This document shows positions 47,069-55,164 of a DNA stretch of 64,000 bases, piece after piece (the stretch's first letter is position 1; each line of letters begins with the position of its first letter). The position numbers were made by a program, and so were the translations under genes. The notes beneath the pieces were generated by a model, which did not search any database, was not told the DNA's origin, and saw only the letters and a program-made list of their open reading frames with translations. Source of the DNA: Planctomycetota bacterium (GTDB lineage Bacteria; Planctomycetota; UBA1135); the NCBI GenBank assembly GCA_024229395.1, contig JAAESM010000037.1:30943-94942 (forward strand), written 5' to 3'.

Positions 47069-48076
47069 TCAAAAGGAGTAGTCTTGATCGAGGTCTTCCA
47101 GGTCTTGGAAGAAACGCTCGGGAATCTGCTCAGGCTGCCCTGCTTGCATCAGAAGGTAGTAGGGATCCAAGTCCAGGACATACTCTTCCTCCATCAGGTC
47201 GAACTCTTCCGGCTTGGTTTGGAGCTCAGAGAATCGCAAGTCATAGGTAAATTCCACGATCACGTCGGACTCTGATGGCGGTGCCACTTTCACTTGGATC
47301 GATCGAGTATCGCCAGTTTTAGGATCGAAGGTGCAGTAGAAGATGATATCCAGAGGCGACAAGCCCAAGTCCTCCATGCCATTGCCTTGACTCACGTCTG
47401 GCGGAGGGTTCATCTTCAAAGCCACCGCAGGAACCCCATCCTTCACCTCCCAACGGGTGGCCACCGTTCCTGGGACACTCACCATTAAAGAAGCAACAAG
47501 GTTAGGGTGAAGAAATGCACCCAAACCTGTCAATCCGTGCAGAAGTTACCGATTGCGCGTGTCGTCCTCTGGGAAAGCCAGGAAATTGGTGCCGATTTGT
47601 TCATCGACCTCGATCTGAAGAAGACGAAGAGCATCTTGAACATGTCTCGCGGACAGACTGTAACCCGTTGGCAAGGTCATGGTGAACGGCCCCATGAACA
47701 CGGAATCTTGCATGCGAATGGAAATTTGATCCTGCTGCACACTCCAATCAAGATGCCCGCCGTACTCGATTCCCAGGATGCTCATCGTGAGATCCCAACC
47801 CGCGTCGAAAGAATTCGCATCATGAAGAACGGTGTCGCTATCAACCTTGTAATCGACAACCACTTTGATTCCATCGGGCATACCGAATTCAGCCTCCACG
47901 ACAAGTTCAGAGTGGAAAGAAGTTGGGTACTCCAAACTTGCTGGAACCGATTATTGCCAATCAAGGAAGGCTTCGTGAGCCTGATCGCCTTCAAGAACAA
48001 CATCTTCAAGTTGGATCTCGCCAGCGCAGGAGAAGAAGGTCAAGATCAATATGCCAAGCGAATAATATTTTATCAT
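47069..48076 (-). pseudogene. Tandem lipoprotein paralogue interrupted by two in-frame TAA codons
   Basis: Read continuously from the ATG at 48076, the frame gives a lipoprotein leader (MIKYYSLGILILTFFSCAGE, lipobox FFSC), then TAA at 47951-47953, a coding stretch to TAA at 47546-47548, and then an open frame to 47069 ending DLDQDYSF. The three parts are in one frame over 336 codons, with no frameshift. They match the intact neighbour (45894-46949) in order, including DWQ*SVPASLEYP against QWRQGLNLDWGYP. The first TAA stands where the paralogue has Gln, consistent with a CAA to TAA change. A ribosome-binding-site-like AGAAGGAA precedes the ATG. Most likely it is a recently inactivated duplicate. 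Confidence 0.75.
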
Positions 48077-48093
48077 TTCATTCCTTCTACATG

Positions 48094-49521
48094 CTATCCA
48101 CGGAACCACTTCACGCCGTCGGGCGTGTCTTCGAGCGTGATCTTGGCAGCGGTAAGTTCATCGCGGATGGCGTCGGCACGGGCAAAATCCTTGGCGGCAC
48201 GAGCCTCGCCACGTTCCTGGATTAACTGATCGATTTCCTGATCAGACAGGCCACCGCTTTCGATGCTGTCGAAGAAGCCGAACACGCTGTCGGCCTCAGC
48301 GAGCAATGCCAACGCTACTGGATACTCTGCAGCATCCAGCTCACCATGCACATAAGCGTTGCGTAACACGAACAGGGCAGCCAACGATTCCGATGTATTC
48401 AAGTCATCGGCCAAGGCCTTGCGGAAAGCTACTCGTGCCTTGGCCACTGCACTCTCGGCGCCCAAGGATTCAAGATTCATTTCCTCCGGTTCGCCACCTT
48501 CGCCGAGCAAACGACTGCGGAAGTCATTCAGGTTCCGACGTGCCTCCGCCGCCCCCTTCAATGCCTCCCAGGTGAAGTTCAGCGAGTTGCGATAACTGCC
48601 GCGCATCATCAGGAATCGGTAATCCAAGGCGCTGAAGCCGCGTTCTGCTAGGTCATCGAGGGTGTAGGCATTGCCGAGCGATTTGCCCATCTTGCCGCCA
48701 TCGACTTGCAGGAACTTGGTGTGCATCCACAGGTTTACGAAGGGGCCATTAAGTGCCGACTCACTCTGCGCGATCTCGCATTCGTGGTGCGGGAAGACGT
48801 TGTCCTCGCCGCCGGTATGAATGTCAAAGTGATCGCCCAAGAACTTGCGTGCCATCGCCGAACATTCGATGTGCCAACCCGGAAACCCATGCGGGCCGAA
48901 GACCGTATCCCACTTCATTAAGTGATGTTCATCGGATTTCCACAAGGCGAAGTCGGCCGGATGCTTCTTCTCATCATTCACCTCCAAGCGTGCGCCGGCT
49001 TCCAGGTCTTCAATGCGGTTGCCCGACAAGCGACCGTAGGAAGGAAAGCTATGCACGTCGAAGTAGACGTTGTCACCGACGCGATAAGCGTGCTTCATCT
49101 CGATCAACTTCTCGACCATCTCGACCATCTCTTCGATGTGGTCGGTGGCGCGTGGATAAGCATGCGCAGGTTGAACACCCAAGGCATTCATGTCCTCGAA
49201 AAACTGTGCGCTGACCTTCTCGACGATCTGCCAAGGGTCAAGCTTATCTTTACGCGCTTGCGCCTCAAGCTTGTCGTCGCCCTCTTCGGCATCATCGACC
49301 AAGTGGCCGACATCCGTGAGGTTCATGATCTGGGTGACCTTCAGATCCGCCAACTCCAGCACGCGACGCAGCAAATCCGCGAATAGGAACGCACGGTAGT
49401 TACCGATGTGCGGGCGCTGATAGACCGTGGGTCCACAGTGGTACATGCGCACCTCCCCATCTCGGATCGGGCGAAAGAGCTCCTTCTGGCGAGTCAGCGT
49501 GTTGTAGAGATGCAGTTCCAC
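48094..49521 (-). CDS. cysS: Cysteine--tRNA ligase
   Basis: 475 residues. The class I synthetase signatures are HIGN (in YQRPHIGNYRAF) and KMGKS (in GGKMGKSLGN). Zinc ligands for cysteine recognition are the Cys in YHCGPTVYQ, a Cys in HIECSAMARKF and a His and Glu in FPHHECEIAQSE. The C-terminal helical DALR-type and anticodon-binding domains are complete, ending with DTPDGVKWFRG. Length is usual (about 460-475). The interrupted lipoprotein gene starts 17 bases after its stop. Confidence 0.97.
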   Translation of the reverse strand: MELHLYNTLTRQKELFRPIRDGEVRMYHCGPTVYQRPHIGNYRAFLFADLLRRVLELADLKVTQIMNLTDVGHLVDDAEEGDDKLEAQARKDKLDPWQIVEKVSAQFFEDMNALGVQPAHAYPRATDHIEEMVEMVEKLIEMKHAYRVGDNVYFDVHSFPSYGRLSGNRIEDLEAGARLEVNDEKKHPADFALWKSDEHHLMKWDTVFGPHGFPGWHIECSAMARKFLGDHFDIHTGGEDNVFPHHECEIAQSESALNGPFVNLWMHTKFLQVDGGKMGKSLGNAYTLDDLAERGFSALDYRFLMMRGSYRNSLNFTWEALKGAAEARRNLNDFRSRLLGEGGEPEEMNLESLGAESAVAKARVAFRKALADDLNTSESLAALFVLRNAYVHGELDAAEYPVALALLAEADSVFGFFDSIESGGLSDQEIDQLIQERGEARAAKDFARADAIRDELTAAKITLEDTPDGVKWFRG

Positions 49522-49551
49522 GGCGGCAGATTTTAGCAGTGCCGCAATCCC

Positions 49552-50310
49552 CTACCCGAGCAAGTCACGGCGCATATCGGCCATGGCTGCAGGCTCACTG
49601 CCAGCGTGCTTCTTGAAGTAACGGGCGAATCGCTCGACCCTGGAGCGACGTTCCGAGCTACTCAATCCCTGTGGACGTAACTCAGCGCCTGCCAGATCGA
49701 TTAACCAACACTGCTGCTGATCCTGTTGCCACAGCAAGTTGGCTGGATGCAGGTCCGTGGCCCACAATCCAACGCTGAATATCTGTTCCAGCAAGGCGCC
49801 GGCGGCTTGCATGGCTTGGGCGGATTCGCGGGCGTCGAATACGGTGACGGCATCGCGGATCTCTTCAGTCACCAGATGTTGACGCCACCACGACCCATGA
49901 CGCTTGGAATAGGCCAGCAACACTTCAGGAGTCTTCACCCCCATAAAACGCAAGGCACCGGAAAGATTGACCTCTTGTTGCAGGCGATAAGCATCTCGAT
50001 AACGATCGCCGCGGATTCCACCAAGCATGCCGCCGTGGCGGTTGATGCGCCATGCACCGTGGAGCGCATTCGGACTGGATTCTGTGGCTGTCGAATCCTT
50101 TGAATCACCGTTTAAACCAAAGGTCACCGCTCGGGCCGCACCTCGCCCAGTCCCCAATACACGATCGGCTTGCTGAGCCATGGCTTCCAGCTGGGTTTCG
50201 CCATCCTGCAACCATGCTGCCCAATCACCGCCTTGGGCCAAGGCGGGTGAAACGGACAACCAAGATTGGTCGTCGGAATAGGTCTGGGGGGATGCCGCTG
50301 AATCGGGCAT
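49552..50310 (-). CDS. Kdo-kinase/WaaP-like lipopolysaccharide kinase
   Basis: 252 residues with a protein-kinase-like fold. Visible motifs are the start of the core HGAWRINRHGGMLGGIRGDRY, the helix LQQEVNLSGALRFMGVKTPE, the catalytic loop DLHPANLLW and the metal-binding WLIDLAGAEL. These fit KdkA (3-deoxy-D-manno-octulosonate kinase) and WaaP/RfaP heptose kinases. Kdo kinase is favoured by size, but the substrate is inferred. It is divergent from a GT9 glycosyltransferase gene with only six bases between the annotated starts, consistent with a joint role in LPS core synthesis. It is separated from cysS by 30 bases. Confidence 0.75.
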   Translation of the reverse strand: MPDSAASPQTYSDDQSWLSVSPALAQGGDWAAWLQDGETQLEAMAQQADRVLGTGRGAARAVTFGLNGDSKDSTATESSPNALHGAWRINRHGGMLGGIRGDRYRDAYRLQQEVNLSGALRFMGVKTPEVLLAYSKRHGSWWRQHLVTEEIRDAVTVFDARESAQAMQAAGALLEQIFSVGLWATDLHPANLLWQQDQQQCWLIDLAGAELRPQGLSSSERRSRVERFARYFKKHAGSEPAAMADMRRDLLG

Positions 50311-50316
50311 GGGCGC

Positions 50317-51381
50317 ATGGTATCTTTGCGCCGCATGTCACGACCACAGCTAGCCGACCTTCCGCAAGGGGCCCGCGTGCTGGCGATTCGCCTCTCTGCA
50401 ATGGGCGACATCGTCTTCGCTCTGCCTGCCTTGGCGGCGCTGAAGCAGGCGCGACCGGATTTGCGCGTCGATTGGTTGGTAGAAGATCGCTTCGCCGCGG
50501 TGCTCGAGCATCACCCTTTAATCGATGAGGTGCTGATCTTCCCACGCAAGGGTTGGCGCAGCGGCCGTGGCATCGGCCCAATGTGGCAGCACTTGCGCAA
50601 GCTGCGCAAGCAACGTGATTATGCACTGGTGCTGGATTTCCAGAGCAACTTGAAGAGTGCGCTGCAGTTGTTGTTCGTTCGCAGCAAACAGCGTGTGGGT
50701 TTGGCCGCTCCCCTAGCGCGCGAAGGTGCCCAGCGCTTCCATCATGTGCACGCCGAAGTGACCGAATGTGCGCATCGTAGTGAGCGCGATGCCGCCTTGC
50801 TGCATGCCGTCGGTTGGCAAGGAAGTGTGCAACTGCAACTGCAGTGGCCTTTGCCTTCAGATGTGGTGAATGCGATTCCCGCTGCGGCACAAGATTTCAC
50901 TCTGCTCCACACCGGCGTGACCGCTTATGGCAAGGATAAGGAGTGGCCAGCGGAACAATGGATCGAATTAGCACGTGCGCTTCTGAAGGAAGGCCATCAG
51001 CCGCGTTTACTTTGGACACCTCCAGAGAAGGAGGCCGCTGAGGCGATCGCACACGCTGCCGGTAACGGCGTGGAACTTGCCCCTGCCACACCTTCAATAA
51101 ACCACTTAATGGCCTTGACCGACCAAGCGCGTTTGCTGATCGGCACAGACAGCGGGCCGGTGCATTTAGCCGCTTATCGGGGCACTCCGGTAGTTGCCTT
51201 GTTCGGCCCGACGGATCCGCAAGTCTATGCACCTCCAGGAACAAAGGTGCAGATTGTCTATGCAGGCAAAGATGGCGAAGCCCCTCCACCCCGCGACCGC
51301 AGCAAGCGATCGCCATGGATGGAGAAGATTGGTGTGGCGAAAGTTCTTGCCGCCAGTGAAGAGGCCTTAGCGAATCTCTAA
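50317..51381 (+). CDS. GT9-family ADP-heptose:LPS heptosyltransferase-like protein
   Basis: 354 residues from 50317; the ATG at 50335 gives 348 residues and a more typical beginning, as the first family strand is VLAIRLSAMGDIVFALPAL. The GT-B fold has the motif GDIV, the second-half donor site with LLIGTDSGPVHLAA and PVVALFGPTDP, all typical of heptosyltransferases (family GT9). These transfer L-glycero-D-manno-heptose to the LPS inner core at the cytoplasmic face. The heptose and acceptor are inferred only. The stop overlaps the opposing sppA stop region by 15 bases. Confidence 0.85.
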   Translation: MVSLRRMSRPQLADLPQGARVLAIRLSAMGDIVFALPALAALKQARPDLRVDWLVEDRFAAVLEHHPLIDEVLIFPRKGWRSGRGIGPMWQHLRKLRKQRDYALVLDFQSNLKSALQLLFVRSKQRVGLAAPLAREGAQRFHHVHAEVTECAHRSERDAALLHAVGWQGSVQLQLQWPLPSDVVNAIPAAAQDFTLLHTGVTAYGKDKEWPAEQWIELARALLKEGHQPRLLWTPPEKEAAEAIAHAAGNGVELAPATPSINHLMALTDQARLLIGTDSGPVHLAAYRGTPVVALFGPTDPQVYAPPGTKVQIVYAGKDGEAPPPRDRSKRSPWMEKIGVAKVLAASEEALANL

Positions 51382-53148
51382 GCGATAAGGCAAAGTGGCG
51401 TAAACGCCTGGGTTTTGCAGGATACCGCCCATCCGCTGCATTTCTGTCCAAAGTGGTTGCAGCGCATCTGGTACGGCCAAAGCTTGTAACGGTGGCAACT
51501 TTGCCACCGGATCACTCTCATAGCTCAACATCTGCGCGGTGAACTCCTCGATCGGATCGGCTTCCGGCTCCCAGTATTCCACGAAGTAATGCGGTGCGTT
51601 GCAGGCCTCGGCCGCCAAGGTGATGGCGTCTTGCAGACCGCCGAGTTGATCGACCAAACCAAGCTCCAGTGCCGCCGTTCCAGACCACACACGACCTTGC
51701 GCCATCTCATGCACCACCTCACGATCAAGATTGCGACCACTCGCAACGCGATCGAGAAAGCCATCGTAGATCACATCGACATGGGTCTGCATCATCGCCA
51801 ACTCCTCAGGAGTCTTCTGATGATAGAGCGACATCCAACTGGCGTAAGGACCGGTTGCCACGGTATCGACATGCACGCCCACTTCATCCATCAATTTCTT
51901 GATGTTGGGGAACATGCCGAATACGCCAATCGATCCGGTGATGGTCGACGGCTGAGCCACGATCTTGTCGGCATGGCATGAAATCCAATAGCCACCAGAG
52001 GCTGCGACATCGCCCATCGACACGATGACCGGTTTGTCCGCATCGCGCAGTAGCTGCATCTCACGCAAGATGACTTCGCTGGCGGTGGCGCTGCCTCCTG
52101 GACTGTTAACGCGCAAAACCACGGCATCAAGATCAGGATCCAAACGCGCATTGCGCAAGTCCAGGGCCAAGCTATCACCACCGATGGCGGTGTCATGGAA
52201 GCCGTCGTAGATCTGCCCCTCGGCGTAGATCACCGCGATACGCGTGCGATATCCATTCCCCTCACTGTCGTCGTAGGTGTCCTCCAGATAACGATTGAGG
52301 CTCACCTGGGCGAAGGTGTCGTAGTTGTGCTCATCGGTCCCGACCATCTTGATCAGGTGACTGATCATCTGATCGTAATAACCGAGGTGATTGATCAACC
52401 CATTATCGAAGGCCTGTTGGGCCGAATAGATGCCGCCTTCGCGGATCATTGATTGCAGCGTGCCTGCTTCTATTTGAAGCGCTGCGCCGACATCCTCGGT
52501 CCAACTGTTCTGCACCATGGTCAGCAGTTGGTCGACCTGATCAAGGTTGGCCTCACTTGCTTGCGGCAGGATGAATGGCTCGACCGCGGACTTGTACTTG
52601 CCGACGCGGGTGACCTGCATCTCGACTCCAAGCTTCTCCATGGCGGTGGCGTAGAACATCATCTCGGCGGCGAAGCCCTTCATGTCGAAGATGCCGAGCG
52701 GTGGCATGAAGATGTCGTCGGCAACGGAAGCCAAGTAGTAGGTGCGCATGTCGTAATCCGGCGCATAGGCGATGACCTTCTTGTCCATGGCACGGAAACG
52801 CATCAGCGCCTGCTGGACTTCGCGCGCGGCGGCAGGGCCACCCAAGCTGCTGCCATTTAACAACAAGATGGCATCGATGCGCCCATCTTCGGCGGCGCTG
52901 TCGATTGCATCAACGACACGGCGCAACGGCAACGAAGGGTAGTCACCGCGCCCGACCAAGGCGCCAAGATCACCATGACTGCCGCGCTCGGTGGCGAAGA
53001 CGGTGTCGTCGATCACCAGCACGCAACCCACCGGCACATCTGGCGGTAGCTCTTGCACGAAGTAAGTGGAAACGACAAACATCAAAACGAACACCGCACA
53101 AAGGGTGCCGACAATGGATGCGAGAGTGGAGCGAAGGAATTCTTTCAT
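51367..53148 (-). CDS. sppA: Signal peptide peptidase SppA (two-domain, 67K type)
   Basis: 593 residues. One N-terminal membrane helix (about 7-30, LASIVGTLCAVFVLMFVV) anchors two ClpP-like domains facing outward. The N-terminal half contains the region of the catalytic Lys (VIAYAPDYDMRTYYLAS). The C-terminal half contains the nucleophile Ser in MGDVAASGGYWIS, followed by STITGSIGVFGMFPN. SppA digests remnant signal peptides in the membrane. The ATG overlaps the stop of the upstream metallopeptidase gene by four bases (ATGA), so both are translated from one message. Confidence 0.88.
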   Translation of the reverse strand: MKEFLRSTLASIVGTLCAVFVLMFVVSTYFVQELPPDVPVGCVLVIDDTVFATERGSHGDLGALVGRGDYPSLPLRRVVDAIDSAAEDGRIDAILLLNGSSLGGPAAAREVQQALMRFRAMDKKVIAYAPDYDMRTYYLASVADDIFMPPLGIFDMKGFAAEMMFYATAMEKLGVEMQVTRVGKYKSAVEPFILPQASEANLDQVDQLLTMVQNSWTEDVGAALQIEAGTLQSMIREGGIYSAQQAFDNGLINHLGYYDQMISHLIKMVGTDEHNYDTFAQVSLNRYLEDTYDDSEGNGYRTRIAVIYAEGQIYDGFHDTAIGGDSLALDLRNARLDPDLDAVVLRVNSPGGSATASEVILREMQLLRDADKPVIVSMGDVAASGGYWISCHADKIVAQPSTITGSIGVFGMFPNIKKLMDEVGVHVDTVATGPYASWMSLYHQKTPEELAMMQTHVDVIYDGFLDRVASGRNLDREVVHEMAQGRVWSGTAALELGLVDQLGGLQDAITLAAEACNAPHYFVEYWEPEADPIEEFTAQMLSYESDPVAKLPPLQALAVPDALQPLWTEMQRMGGILQNPGVYATLPYRLEIR

Positions 53149-54398
53149 CGGTATCGGAGGGCAAAGGCGCCATCGCGCACATACATACGCAACTGCAAGG
53201 GGAACTGCAGTTGTAGTTCTTGAAGGTCGAAGCGGCGTCGGAATCCCTCGCCGTCGAGGACCAGTGCACTGCCGTCTTTGCGCAGTACAAGTTGATGCGG
53301 CATGCCAGGTACGGCAGGTCGCGGGGCACGGCTGAGCGCTTCAAAGCGCACTTCGGTGCCGGATTCTGGATAGGCCGCCCATCCGCCGTTTTGCCCGAGT
53401 CGAATGCGCAAGCGTGGGCTGGTGGCTGGTTCGGAATCTTTGACCGACAGGATCAAGCCTGCTTCCGGTTCGGACGGCGCGCGGCCATGTTGCATTTCGA
53501 GTTTCAACGGCTGTTCGCCATCCCAGGACCAGACAAGGTCCAGCTCGACTTGTTGCCCGGGGCGACTCGCGAGCAGGAAGCGCCGTTGTTCGGTATCCCA
53601 ATCGGCATCGCGGCCGCGCAATCCAAGGTAAGGCGTGTAAAAGACGACATCCGCCGGCAAGGACCAACTTTGCGCGAGCTTCGACAGCCACGGCGTGGAA
53701 CTCTTGTCATATTGCAGCGCTTCGGCAGCACGCATCGCGAAGGCGGAGTAGCGGATCTCGCCAGGAGCTTCCGGCAGTTGCGCACCGGGGCCGTAGCGAA
53801 AAGCGAGGGTGCGCCAGAATGGCCAAGCCTCCAGCCCCATCAAAGTCGGTGGCGGCGGGCCTTCGCACCACAACTCGGCATAGCCTTCCTGAAACCACTG
53901 CGGCGCTTCGCGCAGTTGCGGATAGTCCAAGCTGAACAGGTGTGCTGCCTCGTGGCGGAAGGAATGCAGCCAAGTGGTAGGTGGACCATCCAAGGCGGCG
54001 ATTAAGGAGTCATCGCGCGGCAACGGCACCACGGCCAAAGCGTGGCCTGGGAAGGTGCGCGGCACAGCGGCATTGCCGAACAGACCGGCAGATAAGTAGA
54101 AGGCTGCGGCAGCGTCGGAATTGGCGGGCACGACCATACGCCGTGGATCGACGAACTCTTGCTCCTCACGCTGCCAACGCGCGGCGTGGTCTTGAAACTG
54201 GCGCTCCATCTGCAGCAACTCGGCCTGCAGCTGCTTCTTCCAATGTGCGTAACGCTCGGGCAGGTGGACTTCCATCGCCGCGCGGCTGGGCTTTTGCGGC
54301 TCGACAGCTTCGGGAGTTGCCGCCATTGGCGCATCACGCGGCGTTGGGTTGGCACATGCCGCCAGCAGTAGCACAATAAGGGCGGCGCAACTCGCCAC
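53145..54398 (-). CDS. Lipoprotein zinc metallopeptidase-like protein (HEAAH)
   Basis: 417 residues from GTG 54398, the only plausible start before a lipoprotein signal peptide (VASCAALIVLLLAACANP, lipobox LAAC). The longer open frame upstream is antisense to the HAD gene. A coiled-coil segment (about 50-95) precedes a gluzincin-like site, FRHEAAHLF, with WFQEGYAELW 19 residues on, giving HExxH and a third Glu ligand. This resembles the DUF1570-type peptidase MA clan. The C-terminal 180 residues are strand-rich, possibly a LamG-like domain. It is coupled to sppA, suggesting envelope protein turnover. Confidence 0.75.
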   Translation of the reverse strand: MASCAALIVLLLAACANPTPRDAPMAATPEAVEPQKPSRAAMEVHLPERYAHWKKQLQAELLQMERQFQDHAARWQREEQEFVDPRRMVVPANSDAAAAFYLSAGLFGNAAVPRTFPGHALAVVPLPRDDSLIAALDGPPTTWLHSFRHEAAHLFSLDYPQLREAPQWFQEGYAELWCEGPPPPTLMGLEAWPFWRTLAFRYGPGAQLPEAPGEIRYSAFAMRAAEALQYDKSSTPWLSKLAQSWSLPADVVFYTPYLGLRGRDADWDTEQRRFLLASRPGQQVELDLVWSWDGEQPLKLEMQHGRAPSEPEAGLILSVKDSEPATSPRLRIRLGQNGGWAAYPESGTEVRFEALSRAPRPAVPGMPHQLVLRKDGSALVLDGEGFRRRFDLQELQLQFPLQLRMYVRDGAFALRYR

Positions 54399-54404
54399 CC
54401 ACCT

Positions 54405-55112
54405 GTGACTGAAGCTGTGCCAACGACTCCCCCACGCCCTCTGCCAAGCCCGCTGGCTGGCATCTTGTTCGATCTCGATGGCACCCTGGTCGACACCGAG
54501 GGCATGCACTACGACAGCGCCATGGCGGTGCTGGCGCGCTACGGCAAGACGCTCAGCAAAGAGGCCTTCAAGCCTTACATCGGCACCGCCGAAGTCCCCT
54601 TCTGGGAGGACTTGCAGCGCATGCTGGAGCTGCCCGCCGCGATCGACGAGTTGCTGACGGCGCGCACCGAGGAGTATCTGAAGTTGCTCCACACGGCCAG
54701 CATAGAGCCATTGTCCGGAGTTCTCGACCTTGTGCATTGGGCTTTGGACCGGCAACTACCAATCGCGGTTGCATCTTCCTCGCCGCGCGACCAAATTCAC
54801 GGCTCGTTGACCGCTGCAGGGCTGGCTGAGTTGATTCCCGTACGGCGCTCCGGTCACGAAGATGTAGGTGTTGGGCGCGGCAAGCCGCATGGCGACGTCT
54901 ATCTGGCCGCCGCCAAAGCCCTGGGCATTGATGCGCGCCAATGTCTGGCGGTGGAAGACTCCACCACCGGCATGCGCTCGGCCAAAGATGCCGGGTGTTA
55001 TGTGTTCTGCGTGCCGAACGCCAGCTTTCCGCCCAAAGATGTGAGCTTTGCCGATCAGGTGGTCGACAGCATGGCCGATGTCCACGCCGCCGCGCGCAAA
55101 CTGGTCGACTGA
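54405..55112 (+). CDS. HAD-superfamily phosphatase/phosphomutase (beta-phosphoglucomutase-like)
   Basis: 235 residues from GTG 54405. HAD motif I is ILFDLDGTLVDTEG, motif II is VASSSPRDQI, motif III GRGKPHGDVYLAAAKALG and motif IV EDSTTGMRSAKDAG, all intact. A four-helix cap domain (about 35-100) fits the subgroup I phosphoglycolate phosphatase, beta-phosphoglucomutase or sugar-phosphatase class. The substrate cannot be chosen from sequence. The start lies only six bases from the divergent metallopeptidase start, so regulatory sites must be inside coding sequence. Confidence 0.85.
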   Translation: MTEAVPTTPPRPLPSPLAGILFDLDGTLVDTEGMHYDSAMAVLARYGKTLSKEAFKPYIGTAEVPFWEDLQRMLELPAAIDELLTARTEEYLKLLHTASIEPLSGVLDLVHWALDRQLPIAVASSSPRDQIHGSLTAAGLAELIPVRRSGHEDVGVGRGKPHGDVYLAAAKALGIDARQCLAVEDSTTGMRSAKDAGCYVFCVPNASFPPKDVSFADQVVDSMADVHAAARKLVD

Positions 55113-55164
55113 TGGCGAATACGTGCGTTGGCTCGCAGCCGCACACGCATCATGACTTCACGAC

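Noticed and set aside
47507..48229. 240-codon plus-strand frame opposite the broken lipoprotein gene
   Set aside because: It is the mirror of the interrupted minus-strand gene and runs into cysS. The minus strand shows a lipoprotein leader and paralogy.
53145..54755. Long 536-codon version of the metallopeptidase gene
   Set aside because: The first 119 codons are antisense to the HAD gene. The lipoprotein leader starts at GTG 54398.
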